This document shows, one piece after another, positions 9,318-19,921 of a stretch of DNA of 64,000 nt; positions within the stretch are counted from its first letter, which is position 1, and each line of letters begins with the position of its first letter. The stretch is from G965240465 sp965249525 (GTDB lineage Bacteria; SAR324; JACQKK01). Made by a program: the position numbers and the translations under genes. The notes below the pieces were generated by a model, which ran no database searches, had not been told where the DNA came from, and saw only the letters and a program-made list of their open reading frames with translations. Where the stretch lies: the NCBI GenBank assembly GCA_965249525.1, contig OZ252237.1:558001-622000 (forward strand), read 5' to 3'.

Positions 9318-9647
9318 ATGCTCTCAGATACCGAATACCGTAATTTGCTGGATGTCGTCTATGAGCGCATCCAAGCAGCCATTGATATGCTGGATGCTGA
9401 CGAGCTGGAGTGCGATAACGCCCACGGTGCGCTAACCCTCACGGTCAAGGGACAACGCTGGGTGCTTAGCGCACAGCCGCCAGTGCAGCAACTGTGGCTG
9501 GCGGTAGCCTCCAAGGGGGCAGCTTACCATTTTAGTTATGATGCGTCCTCACAAAGCTGGCGAGAACAGAAAAACCCCAGCAATGAACTATACTCCTGCC
9601 TCAAACAAATACTTGAAGAAGAAGCCAACTTAGTTGTGGAGTTGTAG
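9318..9647 (+). CDS. cyaY: Frataxin-like iron donor CyaY
   Basis: Bacterial frataxin, an acidic protein that binds iron and modulates Fe-S cluster assembly by IscS/IscU. The 109 residues show the family pattern: acidic first helix (LDADELECDN), the strand LTLTVKGQRWVLSAQPPVQQLWLA, then AYHFSYDA. The length equals that of CyaY in E. coli. No isc genes are nearby. Convergent with the 5S rRNA gene, whose terminator begins about 40 bp beyond the stop. Confidence 0.92.
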   Translation: MLSDTEYRNLLDVVYERIQAAIDMLDADELECDNAHGALTLTVKGQRWVLSAQPPVQQLWLAVASKGAAYHFSYDASSQSWREQKNPSNELYSCLKQILEEEANLVVEL

Positions 9648-9689
9648 GGCAGTGCCTGGATGGCAATGTCTTTGGTGGGGGGGGAATAG

Positions 9690-9709
9690 AAAAAAACGGC
9701 TTGGCATTA
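9690..9709 (-). terminator. Intrinsic terminator at the 3' end of 5S rRNA
   Basis: Read on the minus strand, the 5S closing helix is extended by AACGGCTTGGCATT pairing with AATGCCAAGCCGTT and runs straight into seven or more T residues (9690-9696). The maturation stem therefore seems to double as the terminator of the rRNA unit. Confidence 0.7.
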
Positions 9710-9824
9710 CGGCGGCGTCCTACTCTCCCGACGCTGCAAGCGGCAGTACCATCGGCGCTGGAAGCTTTCACTGCTGTGTTCGGGATGGGAACAGGTGGGG
9801 CACTTCCGCCATAACCACCGCAAT
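9705..9824 (-). rRNA. rrf: 5S ribosomal RNA
   Basis: Minus-strand sequence contains the universal 5S core with CCATCCCGAACACAGCAGTG, GCGCCGATGGTACTGC and GGGAGAGTAGGACGCCGCC. Helix I ends pair with each other, and the helix continues into flanking sequence. The exact ends are estimated to within a few bases. The gene is separated from 23S by about 1.2 kb that carries two protein genes on the same strand. Confidence 0.95.
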
Positions 9825-10009
9825 GCCAAGCCGTTTCTTTTTGGTGGGTTGATACTCCTTTGCAGGTATGGGTGGTGAGGTGGTTAGCAGCCGAATCAGT
9901 TTGTGGGGTACGCTTATGGTTAGGGATGCGCTTGTTGCTGCTGTACCATTGAACCAGCTTCTTGGAAGCAGCGCAAGACTTGTTCTTGATTAAATTTGAA
10001 TAAAGCTTT

Positions 10010-10021
10010 TTAGCAAAGAGG
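10010..10021 (-). promoter_or_regulatory. boxA-like sequence upstream of 5S
   Basis: CCTCTTTGCTAA on the minus strand, just after the stop codon of the second DUF1761 gene, resembles the rRNA antitermination boxA (E. coli TGCTCTTTAACA). If real, antiterminated transcription would continue through the protein genes to 5S. Confidence 0.3.
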
Positions 10022-10022
10022 T

Positions 10023-10424
10023 TCACAACCAGGCCAATACCAGTCCTGCGGCGAAAACAGCAGCCACATGACTGCCGGCATCAATTGCCCAAAGCGGCAG
10101 GGGCTTTTGGCTATAAAAAGCAGCTGACAGCATGTGAAGTATGTGGGTTAAAGCGACAAGCAGGACAGCAACCAACCATTCTAGACCAATACCACGGTTG
10201 TGAAAAACAATTAGCAGGGCTGAGAGCAAGGTGGCTTGCAGCAAGAGTGCTGCCAGGCTGCTGAACATACCCTTGTTGGGAGAGATTTTTTTGGGGTCAA
10301 TCGCTGTGAGTTTCAGCCAAGCCTTGCCAAAGACCAAGGGAGAGTACCAAATGAATTGAACTGCAAAAGAAATCAGGGTAGCCAATAAGATGGATGGCCA
10401 AGGAAGAAAGGTGAGGGTTTGCAT
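10023..10424 (-). CDS. DUF1761 membrane protein B
   Basis: Predicted inner-membrane protein of 133 residues with about four hydrophobic segments. The N-terminus MQTLTFLPWPSILLATLISF and the WYSPLVFGKAWLKL motif are typical of the DUF1761 family, whose function is unknown. It is a tandem paralogue of the gene at 10510-10908: both begin MQTL, share FGKAW-x-KL and IDPKK, and carry GSH near the C-terminus. The gene lies between 23S and 5S rRNA on the same strand. No clear Shine-Dalgarno sequence precedes the start. Confidence 0.85.
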   Translation of the reverse strand: MQTLTFLPWPSILLATLISFAVQFIWYSPLVFGKAWLKLTAIDPKKISPNKGMFSSLAALLLQATLLSALLIVFHNRGIGLEWLVAVLLVALTHILHMLSAAFYSQKPLPLWAIDAGSHVAAVFAAGLVLAWL

Positions 10425-10509
10425 GAGGTTTTAAGCGGAATTGCTATCCCAGGGGATACGCCGACAGTGGGGTAAGAACCGCTGCATCTGTACAAGTTAA
10501 GCGGGCGGC

Positions 10510-10908
10510 TTAGAACAAGACCAGTATGAGTCCCATAAGGAACACGCTGGCTATATGGCTGCCGCCGACAATCCAAAAGAGTTGGATGGGTTCTTGTTTA
10601 TAGAAGCTATCACTGAGGATATAGATGGCACCGGTCAAGCTAACCAGCAAGACTGCCACCAACCAGTCGGCGTTTAAGCCGTTAATGAAAAAGGTTTCCA
10701 GTACTGCAAAGAGTACCGCTGCTTGCAGCAAGCCCGCCAAGAAGCTGCACGACATACCATAAAAGGGTACGCCTTTTTTGGGATCAATCTTGGAGAGTTT
10801 CATCCAAGCCTTGCCGAAGAGAAGAGTGAACCATATGAATTGGAGTATAAAGGCGGCGACATCAGCCAGGAAGATTTTAAGCCAGGGAAAGGTGAGTAAG
10901 GTTTGCAT
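10510..10908 (-). CDS. DUF1761 membrane protein A
   Basis: Predicted inner-membrane protein of 132 residues with about four hydrophobic segments and the DUF1761 pattern FIWFTLLFGKAWMKL, IDPKKGVPFYGM and GGSHIASVFLMGL. It is the upstream member of a tandem pair with the gene at 10023-10424. Function unknown. It starts about 160 bp beyond the mature 23S 3' end with no convincing terminator between, so transcription from the rRNA promoter could enter it. The ribosome-binding site is weak. Confidence 0.85.
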   Translation of the reverse strand: MQTLLTFPWLKIFLADVAAFILQFIWFTLLFGKAWMKLSKIDPKKGVPFYGMSCSFLAGLLQAAVLFAVLETFFINGLNADWLVAVLLVSLTGAIYILSDSFYKQEPIQLFWIVGGSHIASVFLMGLILVLF

Positions 10909-10977
10909 AGTAGTCTTGGGGATGGGAGGAAAAAAGTAGAGGTAAAACCAAGAAGGTAAACCTGCGGTTAGAAAAAA

Positions 10978-10993
10978 GGGGTCAGCTCAATCT
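10978..10993 (-). repeat. 16-nt repeat, inverted copy of window position 1-16
   Basis: The minus strand here reads AGATTGAGCTGACCCC, identical to plus-strand bases 1-16. It resembles the GGGGTCAG-type ends seen around some IS200/REP-associated elements, but no transposase is present. Confidence 0.4.
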
Positions 10994-11057
10994 GAACAAG
11001 GGTAGATGATGGTTGTTCTAGGGGGTTTTTATTTTCTTGAAGCTAGGGATGCAGAGG

Positions 11058-11071
11058 TGCTCTGGAATAGA

Positions 11072-11079
<8 letters not shown>
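11058..11079 (-). other. 3' arm of the 23S processing stem
   Basis: These 22 bases pair with 14078-14099 with a single mismatch, forming a long helix that brackets the 23S rRNA. This is the type of stem cut by RNase III during pre-rRNA maturation. Confidence 0.8.
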
Positions 11080-14077
<2,998 letters not shown>

Positions 14078-14085
<8 letters not shown>

Positions 14086-14099
14086 TCTATTCCACAGCA
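14078..14099 (-). other. 5' arm of the 23S processing stem
   Basis: Partner of 11058-11079 (21 of 22 bases pair). It shows that the 23S precursor is complete here without a 16S portion. Confidence 0.8.
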
Positions 14100-14161
14100 C
14101 CTCCCATCCAGATATTCTCTACACAGGCTTGGCTGAAAAATATCATCAGCTTCAAGAATGT

Positions 14162-14192
14162 GCCAAAAACGCACAGCAACTGCGTTTTTGGC
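14162..14192 (-). other. Leader hairpin upstream of 23S
   Basis: GCCAAAAACGCA and TGCGTTTTTGGC form a perfect 12-bp stem with a 7-nt loop, between boxA and the 23S 5' end. On the minus strand it has no following T-run, so a terminator is unlikely in that direction. A leader structure is more likely. Confidence 0.6.
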
Positions 14193-14203
14193 TTAAATTT
14201 TTA

Positions 14204-14215
14204 TTGTCAAAGAAC
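14204..14215 (-). promoter_or_regulatory. rRNA antitermination boxA
   Basis: The minus strand reads GTTCTTTGACAA, very close to the rRNA boxA consensus bound by NusB/NusE. It lies between the promoter and the 23S gene, as expected for an autonomous 23S operon leader. Confidence 0.7.
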
Positions 14216-14267
14216 TTACAGGGCAAATTCACATGAACCCGTTCTTACCGTTTATTCTTATGCTAAA

Positions 14268-14296
14268 ATTATACATCCTGCAAGCTTTCTTTTAAA
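14268..14296 (-). promoter_or_regulatory. Promoter of the 23S rRNA unit
   Basis: On the minus strand: TTTAAA (14291-14296), a 17-nt spacer and a perfect TATAAT (14268-14273). It is about 55 bases upstream of boxA and lies in the gap after the unknown gene ending at 14343. Confidence 0.6.
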
Positions 14297-14342
14297 AATA
14301 GTAAAAAAACATCTGTTGTTAAAAGACAGCTTCCTCTAACAG

Positions 14343-14840
14343 TCAGACATTTTCCTTTGGTTTCTTGCTGCTGGATGTCCATTTGGCTGTTTCCAAATCC
14401 TTCAAATTTAATGAAATATCTTTGCTCTTGGTGGCATACGGCTGTAAATCCAACACCAAATCTGACAAAGTTTCTGCTGTTATTCCAAATTCTATCTTGG
14501 GTGGGACTTCTTCACTGATGGCTTCACACCAGGGATCTTTCCACAACTGGGGCAAGTTTTGCGGGGCAGGCAGCCAATGATTAAATACAGGCAAAGCCAG
14601 CTCTTTGACCACTGTTGTGCTGTTTATCTGCGGCAACGGATTCTGCCAGCATTTCAACAAAGATTGCTGCCATTGACCCAGCTGCCAATGGGGCAGATGT
14701 CCCTTAATGCCGTTGGGACGTATCTTCCACGCAGGAATTCGCTGCATCTCTACAGGAAAATTTAAAGCCTCTGCCAATGGATGACCTGATTTGAAGAATA
14801 AAAACATACCATCCTTTGGATACGATTCTGATACCAACAA
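14343..14840 (-). CDS. Hypothetical protein (165 aa)
   Basis: I do not recognise this protein. It is soluble by composition, with Trp- and Pro-rich stretches (RIPAWKIRPNGIKGHLPHWQLGQW), a central KDPWCEAISEEVPP, and a charged, Ser/Lys-rich tail (KWTSSSKKPKENV). A second Met at residue 12 (MFLFFKSG) is an alternative start. It lies upstream of the 23S promoter on the same strand and is divergent from tRNA-Val. Function unknown. Confidence 0.6.
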   Translation of the reverse strand: MLVSESYPKDGMFLFFKSGHPLAEALNFPVEMQRIPAWKIRPNGIKGHLPHWQLGQWQQSLLKCWQNPLPQINSTTVVKELALPVFNHWLPAPQNLPQLWKDPWCEAISEEVPPKIEFGITAETLSDLVLDLQPYATKSKDISLNLKDLETAKWTSSSKKPKENV

Positions 14841-14987
14841 CCTATACTTTATACCATATACCTGTTGCCTGTATGGCAGCAGTGTTTTTTTGTATAGGAT
14901 ATCCGTACTGCTGTATGTATTTGTCGGTACTTATTTGTCTATTCTTATGGTAAGGTTGCATGCATCGCTTTTGTTGATGGTAAAAGC

Positions 14988-15059
14988 GGGCGCGTAGCTC
15001 AGTGGGAGAGCACCACCTTGACATGGTGGGGGCCGCTGGTTCAATCCCAGTCGCGCCCA
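14988..15059 (+). tRNA. tRNA-Val (GAC)
   Basis: Acceptor GGGCGCG (14988-14994) pairs with CGCGCCC (15052-15058), discriminator A. Anticodon arm CCACC/TTGACAT/GGTGG gives anticodon GAC. The T arm is GCTGGTTCAATCCCAGT. CCA is not encoded. It stands alone, 43 bp before the ABM-like gene. Confidence 0.97.
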
Positions 15060-15102
15060 TACCGATTTGCTACTAAAGCCAAGATTTTCCAAAAGAGTTG
15101 GT

Positions 15103-15450
15103 ATGGATCTGTTATCGCTTGATATCACTCAAGAAAGCCATCATGCGCTATTCTACTTTGAGGTAGCCCCCCAACACCAAAACAACCTGATGGGGCAATG
15201 CCGCGCCTTGCTGCCTGTACTAAGCAAACAGCCTGGATTTTTGGGCGCAGCCTTGTTTCAGGGTTACAGTTATTCTATCTGCTGCTTGGTACAATGGCGT
15301 TCTTCTCGGCATCACCAAGTCTTCATGCAAAGTCGGAGGGTGGCAGCCAACACCCGTCATTTTATGGAGTTTCTGGAAAACTTTGGAGTGACCATGCGTG
15401 TGGAAGAACTGCAATTAGATTCCCTCCAGCCGTTGGCATCAACCCATTGA
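15103..15450 (+). CDS. Antibiotic-biosynthesis-monooxygenase (ABM)-like protein
   Basis: Small protein of 115 residues with the ABM-type ferredoxin-like pattern: strand ALFYFEVAPQHQNNLMGQC, helix ALLPVLSKQPGFLGAALFQG, strand YSICCLVQWRSSRHHQVFMQS and helix ANTRHFMEFL. ABM proteins act as small monooxygenases or heme-degrading enzymes, or simply bind aromatic ligands, so substrate and activity cannot be stated. The frame is open from 15067, but the Met at 15103 is more plausible. It is just upstream of coaBC and possibly co-transcribed. Confidence 0.6.
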   Translation: MDLLSLDITQESHHALFYFEVAPQHQNNLMGQCRALLPVLSKQPGFLGAALFQGYSYSICCLVQWRSSRHHQVFMQSRRVAANTRHFMEFLENFGVTMRVEELQLDSLQPLASTH

Positions 15451-15455
15451 TACGC

Positions 15456-16808
15456 ATGACTCCCTCTGCACCACAAGGATGGATGACCAGCAAACCCAAG
15501 CAATCCAGCCAAGTTTCCCTTCCTCGCTCCACAGCAAGCTATGCAGCCCTGGCCAAGCGTCGTGTGGTGCTGGGTGTTTCTGGTGGCATTGCCTGTTATA
15601 AAGCCATTGAGGTGCTGCGTCTCTTGCGGGGCGCAGGTGCTGAAGTACGGGTGGTGTTAACCCGAGAAGCCCGCCGCTTTGTCTCTGCCCTCACCTTTGA
15701 AACCTTTGCTGGCGCACCTGTTGCCAGTGCGCGCCTGGGGCTTACCAAGCAAGGTCATATTGAACATATCCAGCTGGCGCAGTGGGCGGAAGTGATTTTC
15801 GTTGTTCCCTGCACCGCCAATCTGATGGCCTCTCTGCGCTGCGGGCTGGCACAGGATACACTTTCAGCAACCCTCTTGGCTAGCAGCGCAGCGGTGATGC
15901 TGGCACCAGCCATGAACGACAAGATGTGGCAGCATGCCGCCACCCAAGAAAACCTGCGTATCCTGCAAGAACGACAAGTACATGTGATTCCTCCCGCCTA
16001 CGGAGAACTTGCCGAGGGCTACCAAGGCATCGGCAGACTGCCCGAACCACAACTGCTAGTCTCTAAGTTGAATGATCTGCTCGCCCGCAGCAAACCCACT
16101 CCTCTTGCTGCTGAGATTGCTGCAAGTACACCCCCTCTCCAAGCCTTCCCCTCACTCAAAGGCAAGAAACTGCTGATTACCGCAGGTCCCACCATAGAAG
16201 ATATTGACCCCGTTCGCTTTCTGGGTAACCACTCTAGCGGAAAAATGGGCTATGCCCTAGCGCAAGCTTGCCAACAACTCGGCGCAGCAGTCACCCTGGT
16301 TTCTGGACCTGTACAACTGACAGCACCTCCCCATATCCACACCCTCCAAGTCCGCAGCAGCGAAAGCATGCGAAAAGCCGTACTCCAAAAACAACCCCAG
16401 CAAGATGCCCTCATTCTCTGTGCTGCTGTCAGCGATTTTATACCAAAACAAGGTTTTCAAACAGAGAAAATCAAACGCCAGGCTTCACCACTCACCCTCA
16501 CGCTTGCTGCCAATGCTGACATTGCCCAAGCAGCCGGAGAACGCAAATCAAAAGGGCAGCTGCTCATCATCTTTGCTGCGGAACATTCGCATTCCCTGCT
16601 GGCAGAGGCAAAGCGCAAAATGCATATCAAAAATGCTGACATGGTGGTTGCCAATCCTATTGACCAAGCAAAATCAGGCTTTTATTCTGACTTTAACCAA
16701 GCCACCATCCTGCTGCGCTCACAGCCAAACCAACCGCAGATTCTTCCCTGCATGTCCAAATTAAAACTTGCCCAACACCTGGCACAATTGACCGCCACAC
16801 TGCTTTAG
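15456..16808 (+). CDS. coaBC: Bifunctional phosphopantothenoylcysteine synthetase/decarboxylase
   Basis: Two consecutive steps of coenzyme A synthesis. The CoaC flavoprotein half has RVVLGVSGGIACYKAIEVLR, the catalytic His in GHIEHIQLAQWAE and PAMNDKMW. The CoaB half follows from about residue 220 with LITAGPTIEDIDPVRFLGNH, SSGKMGYALA and ADMVVANPI. The open frame begins at 15198 inside the ABM-like gene, but homology begins near residue 30 of the form given here. The Met at 15483, which has AAGGA five bases upstream, is an equally good start. About 450 residues, of normal length. Confidence 0.95.
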   Translation: MTPSAPQGWMTSKPKQSSQVSLPRSTASYAALAKRRVVLGVSGGIACYKAIEVLRLLRGAGAEVRVVLTREARRFVSALTFETFAGAPVASARLGLTKQGHIEHIQLAQWAEVIFVVPCTANLMASLRCGLAQDTLSATLLASSAAVMLAPAMNDKMWQHAATQENLRILQERQVHVIPPAYGELAEGYQGIGRLPEPQLLVSKLNDLLARSKPTPLAAEIAASTPPLQAFPSLKGKKLLITAGPTIEDIDPVRFLGNHSSGKMGYALAQACQQLGAAVTLVSGPVQLTAPPHIHTLQVRSSESMRKAVLQKQPQQDALILCAAVSDFIPKQGFQTEKIKRQASPLTLTLAANADIAQAAGERKSKGQLLIIFAAEHSHSLLAEAKRKMHIKNADMVVANPIDQAKSGFYSDFNQATILLRSQPNQPQILPCMSKLKLAQHLAQLTATLL

Positions 16809-16955
16809 TTCCGATGCACAAATCACCTGAAACACAACCTTCACAACCAATGTATCCTTATGTATAATAAAGTCCTATTCTGCCCTTGAAGAGTATGTAT
16901 CATATTTCCAAAGGGGCTAATATAAGAACAAGCAACTTTCCTTAGAGAATGGGCT

Positions 16956-18488
16956 ATGGCAATTTGGGAATGGATATTGGTGGGGCTGGGGGTAGCATTA
17001 TTGTTGAGGGTGCTGATGGATATGTTGCAGCGTCGTCATGCAATTCTGCACAATTTTCCGCTAGTGGGTCATTTGCGTTACTGGCTGGAAGCCATAGGAC
17101 CTGAATTACGGCAATACATTGTTACCAATAACGATGAGGAGCGTCCATTTAGCCGCGACCAACGGCGTTGGATTTATGCATCTTCCAAGTTACAGAACAA
17201 TTATTTTAGCTTTGGTACAGACAATGACTTGGAACGGGAAACTACCCATTTAATTGTAAAGCATGTGGCTTTCCCTTTGGATGCCCTCAAGTATGAGGGA
17301 GCGGCGTGTGAATCTGGTTATCATCTGCCCTGTGGCAAGGTGGTTGGAGAGACTCGCAAGCGCAAGCGAGCGTTTCGGCCGCATTCCTTGGTGTATTGTT
17401 CTGGGATGAGCTATGGTGCTTTGAGTTCAACTGCGGTGAGTGCCTTGAATAAGGGCTGCAAGCTGGCGAAATGTTTGCACAATACGGGTGAGGGTTCGAT
17501 ATCGCCATACCATCAGCATGGGGGAGAGTTGATGTGGCAGTTGGGGACGGGGTATTTTGGCTGTCGGGATGAGCGAGGGCGCTTTGATATGAGACAGTTT
17601 AAGCAAATGGTGGCAGCTAATCCGCTACGTTGTATTGAGATTAAATTGAGTCAGGGGGCCAAGCCTGGTAAGGGAGGGATTTTGCCAGCACAGAAAATCA
17701 CACCAGAGATTGCACGGATTCGGGGTATCCCCATGATGCAGGACTGCGTGAGTCCGGCGGTACATACGACTTTTTCTGATACGGACAGCATGTTGGATTT
17801 TGTAGAGTATTTAGCGGAGGAGTCTGGGGTGCCTGTAGGCATCAAGTCTGCGGTGGGAGATTTGGGATTTTGGAAGGAGTTGAGTCGTTTGATGCTGAAA
17901 GGAGACCGCGGGGTGGATTTTATCACCATTGATGGGGGTGAAGGTGGCACAGGTGCTGCTCCGTTGGTGTTTGCCGACCATGTGTCTTTGCCTTTCAGGC
18001 AGGCATTTAGTCGGGTCTATCGCATATTTGCTGAAGCAGGATTGGCGGAAAAGGTGGTGTTTATTGGTTCAGGTCGGCTGGGGCTGCCATCTCGGGCTAT
18101 TTCCGCCCTGGCTATGGGCTGCGATATGATAGGGGTAGCACGGGAAGCGATGCTGTCCATCGGTTGTATTCAGGCACAGCGATGTCACACCGGACATTGC
18201 CCTACGGGTGTAGCGACTCAGAATCGTTGGCTAAAAGCAGGATTGGACCCCACCTTAAAGTCGGTGCGTTTTGCCAATTATATTATTTCCTTGCGGCGCG
18301 AGCTGCTGCTGTTGGCATATGCTTGTGGTCAATTGCATCCTGCCTTAATACCAATGGAACAATTTGAATTGATGAACGGTGGCAATGCCATCCCTTTTGG
18401 AGAATACTACCAGCTAAAACCAACATGGGGTTTGCCTTCGGCTGCGGCGCAAAAAGCATTGTCCAAGGAAATAGCTAAGTATCATTAG
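16956..18488 (+). CDS. FMN-binding glutamate-synthase-family protein
   Basis: Stand-alone homologue of the central domain of glutamate synthase (GltB). An N-terminal membrane anchor (WILVGLGVALLLRVLMDML) precedes the TIM-barrel FMN domain with LSQGAKPGKGGILPAQKIT, TIDGGEGGTGAAPLVFADH and the Fe-S cysteines in CIQAQRCHTGHCPTGVATQ. Such membrane-attached proteins lack the glutaminase domain and their reaction is not firmly known, so glutamate synthesis is not implied. 510 residues. Preceded by 150 bp of intergenic sequence and followed directly by a 15-nt tandem repeat. Confidence 0.9.
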   Translation: MAIWEWILVGLGVALLLRVLMDMLQRRHAILHNFPLVGHLRYWLEAIGPELRQYIVTNNDEERPFSRDQRRWIYASSKLQNNYFSFGTDNDLERETTHLIVKHVAFPLDALKYEGAACESGYHLPCGKVVGETRKRKRAFRPHSLVYCSGMSYGALSSTAVSALNKGCKLAKCLHNTGEGSISPYHQHGGELMWQLGTGYFGCRDERGRFDMRQFKQMVAANPLRCIEIKLSQGAKPGKGGILPAQKITPEIARIRGIPMMQDCVSPAVHTTFSDTDSMLDFVEYLAEESGVPVGIKSAVGDLGFWKELSRLMLKGDRGVDFITIDGGEGGTGAAPLVFADHVSLPFRQAFSRVYRIFAEAGLAEKVVFIGSGRLGLPSRAISALAMGCDMIGVAREAMLSIGCIQAQRCHTGHCPTGVATQNRWLKAGLDPTLKSVRFANYIISLRRELLLLAYACGQLHPALIPMEQFELMNGGNAIPFGEYYQLKPTWGLPSAAAQKALSKEIAKYH

Positions 18489-18494
18489 TCAACC

Positions 18495-18550
18495 AAGCAA
18501 AAGTTAAACAGGCAAAAGTTAAACAGGCAAAAGTTAAAGCAGGCAAAGTT
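18495..18550. repeat. 15-nt tandem repeat after the glutamate-synthase-like gene
   Basis: About 3.6 copies of a unit close to AGGCAAAAGTTAAAC, starting 7 bases after the stop codon. Every unit contains TTAA, so stops occur in multiple frames. Confidence 0.85.
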
Positions 18551-18620
18551 CCCAAGCCCCTTGACTACCCCAGCAGCTTCTGTTGATATTGTTCAATATT
18601 TCTCTCTATCGCTGATAACC

Positions 18621-19850
18621 ATGCCCACACGCAGTGAAAAATTTTCTTTCCCTGGTTCCCAAGGTTTTACTTTGGATGCCAGGCTGGAACTCCCTGCAGA
18701 AAAACCTTTAGCCTGTGCTGTTTTTGCACACTGCTTCACCTGTTCCAAAGACTCCCTCGCTGCTGCACGCATTAGCCAGCGAATTGCCCAGCAAGGTATC
18801 GCTGTGCTCCGCTTTGATTTCAGTGGATTAGGAGGCAGCCAAGGTGACTTTGCCAATACCAACTTCTCTTCCAATGTACAAGATCTGCTCTATGCCATCT
18901 CTCATCTCTCGGAACAATTTATCCCTCCCACCCTGCTTATCGGACACTCACTCGGAGGCACGGCTGCTATCGTAGCTGCAACGCAGTCTCCTCAAATCCA
19001 AGTTGTCGCCACCATCGGATCCCCCGCAGAACCCTCTCACGTCACCCGACTCTTCGCTCCCCAAGGATTGGAAACTCTCAAAACAAAAAAAGAAGCCGAT
19101 GTCCAAATTGCCGGCCGCACCTTCCGCATCCAACAACAATTCCTCACAGATATCACTCAGCAAAACCTGCTGGAAAAACTGCCCAATCTCAATAAACCTC
19201 TTCTCGTCATGCACTCGCCTGTGGATGAAATCGTTTCCATTAGCAACGCTACGCAGCTCTTTATGTCCGCCCGCCATCCCAAAAGTTTTTGCTCCCTAGG
19301 CAAGGCAGACCACTTGCTCACCCAAATTGAAGATGCCCAATGGGCAGCCGATGTCATCGCCGCCTGGGCCTCACGCTTCGTTACAACTTCCAGCACCAGC
19401 CCGCAACAAACCTCTGCACCACCCCCAGGACAAGTCCACCTCCAAGAAAACAACCTCCCCTACACCATTGACATCCAAACCAATGGTCACTCCCTGCAAG
19501 CTGATGAACCCATCTCCCTCGGGGGACAAGATAAAGGCCCCAACCCCTATGAACTGCTTTCCGCCAGCCTAGGCGCCTGCACCCTTATTACCCTACGCAT
19601 GTATGCCAATCACAAAAAAATTCCTCTAGAAGGTATGCAGCTTTCCATCCGTAAAGAAAAAATTCACGCCCAAGCCAGTGCCAACTGCCAAAAGCCACTC
19701 CCCACCAACAATTTTCAACGGACTCTCCAATTCCAAGGAAACCTCACTGCTGAACAAAAACAACGGCTGCTGGAAATCGCCGATAAATGTCCTGTCCACC
19801 AAGCCCTTTCCCGCCCCAACCAAATTACCACCCAGCTGGATGAATCCTAG
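18621..19850 (+). CDS. Alpha/beta hydrolase - OsmC fusion protein
   Basis: Two domains in one chain. The first (about residues 1-250) is an alpha/beta hydrolase with nucleophile elbow GHSLGG, acid in SPVDEIVS and catalytic His in GKADHLL. The second is OsmC-like with GGQDKGPNPYELL, the peroxidatic Cys in SLGACTLITL and the second Cys in DKCPVHQAL, implying hydroperoxide reduction. This fusion is known in many Proteobacteria. An upstream TTG at 18561 would add 20 residues; the Met at 18621 begins the conserved region. The link to the preceding gene is unclear because a repeat array separates them. Confidence 0.9.
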   Translation: MPTRSEKFSFPGSQGFTLDARLELPAEKPLACAVFAHCFTCSKDSLAAARISQRIAQQGIAVLRFDFSGLGGSQGDFANTNFSSNVQDLLYAISHLSEQFIPPTLLIGHSLGGTAAIVAATQSPQIQVVATIGSPAEPSHVTRLFAPQGLETLKTKKEADVQIAGRTFRIQQQFLTDITQQNLLEKLPNLNKPLLVMHSPVDEIVSISNATQLFMSARHPKSFCSLGKADHLLTQIEDAQWAADVIAAWASRFVTTSSTSPQQTSAPPPGQVHLQENNLPYTIDIQTNGHSLQADEPISLGGQDKGPNPYELLSASLGACTLITLRMYANHKKIPLEGMQLSIRKEKIHAQASANCQKPLPTNNFQRTLQFQGNLTAEQKQRLLEIADKCPVHQALSRPNQITTQLDES

Positions 19851-19921
19851 CCACCTCTTTGTCCAGAGGAAAGGGTGTCTTGGTGCCAAGGGGATGTGAC
19901 CCCCTTCACCAACAGGTACCA

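Noticed and set aside
15198..15455. Long N-terminal extension of coaBC
   Set aside because: It lies in another frame of the ABM-like gene and has no CoaC similarity.
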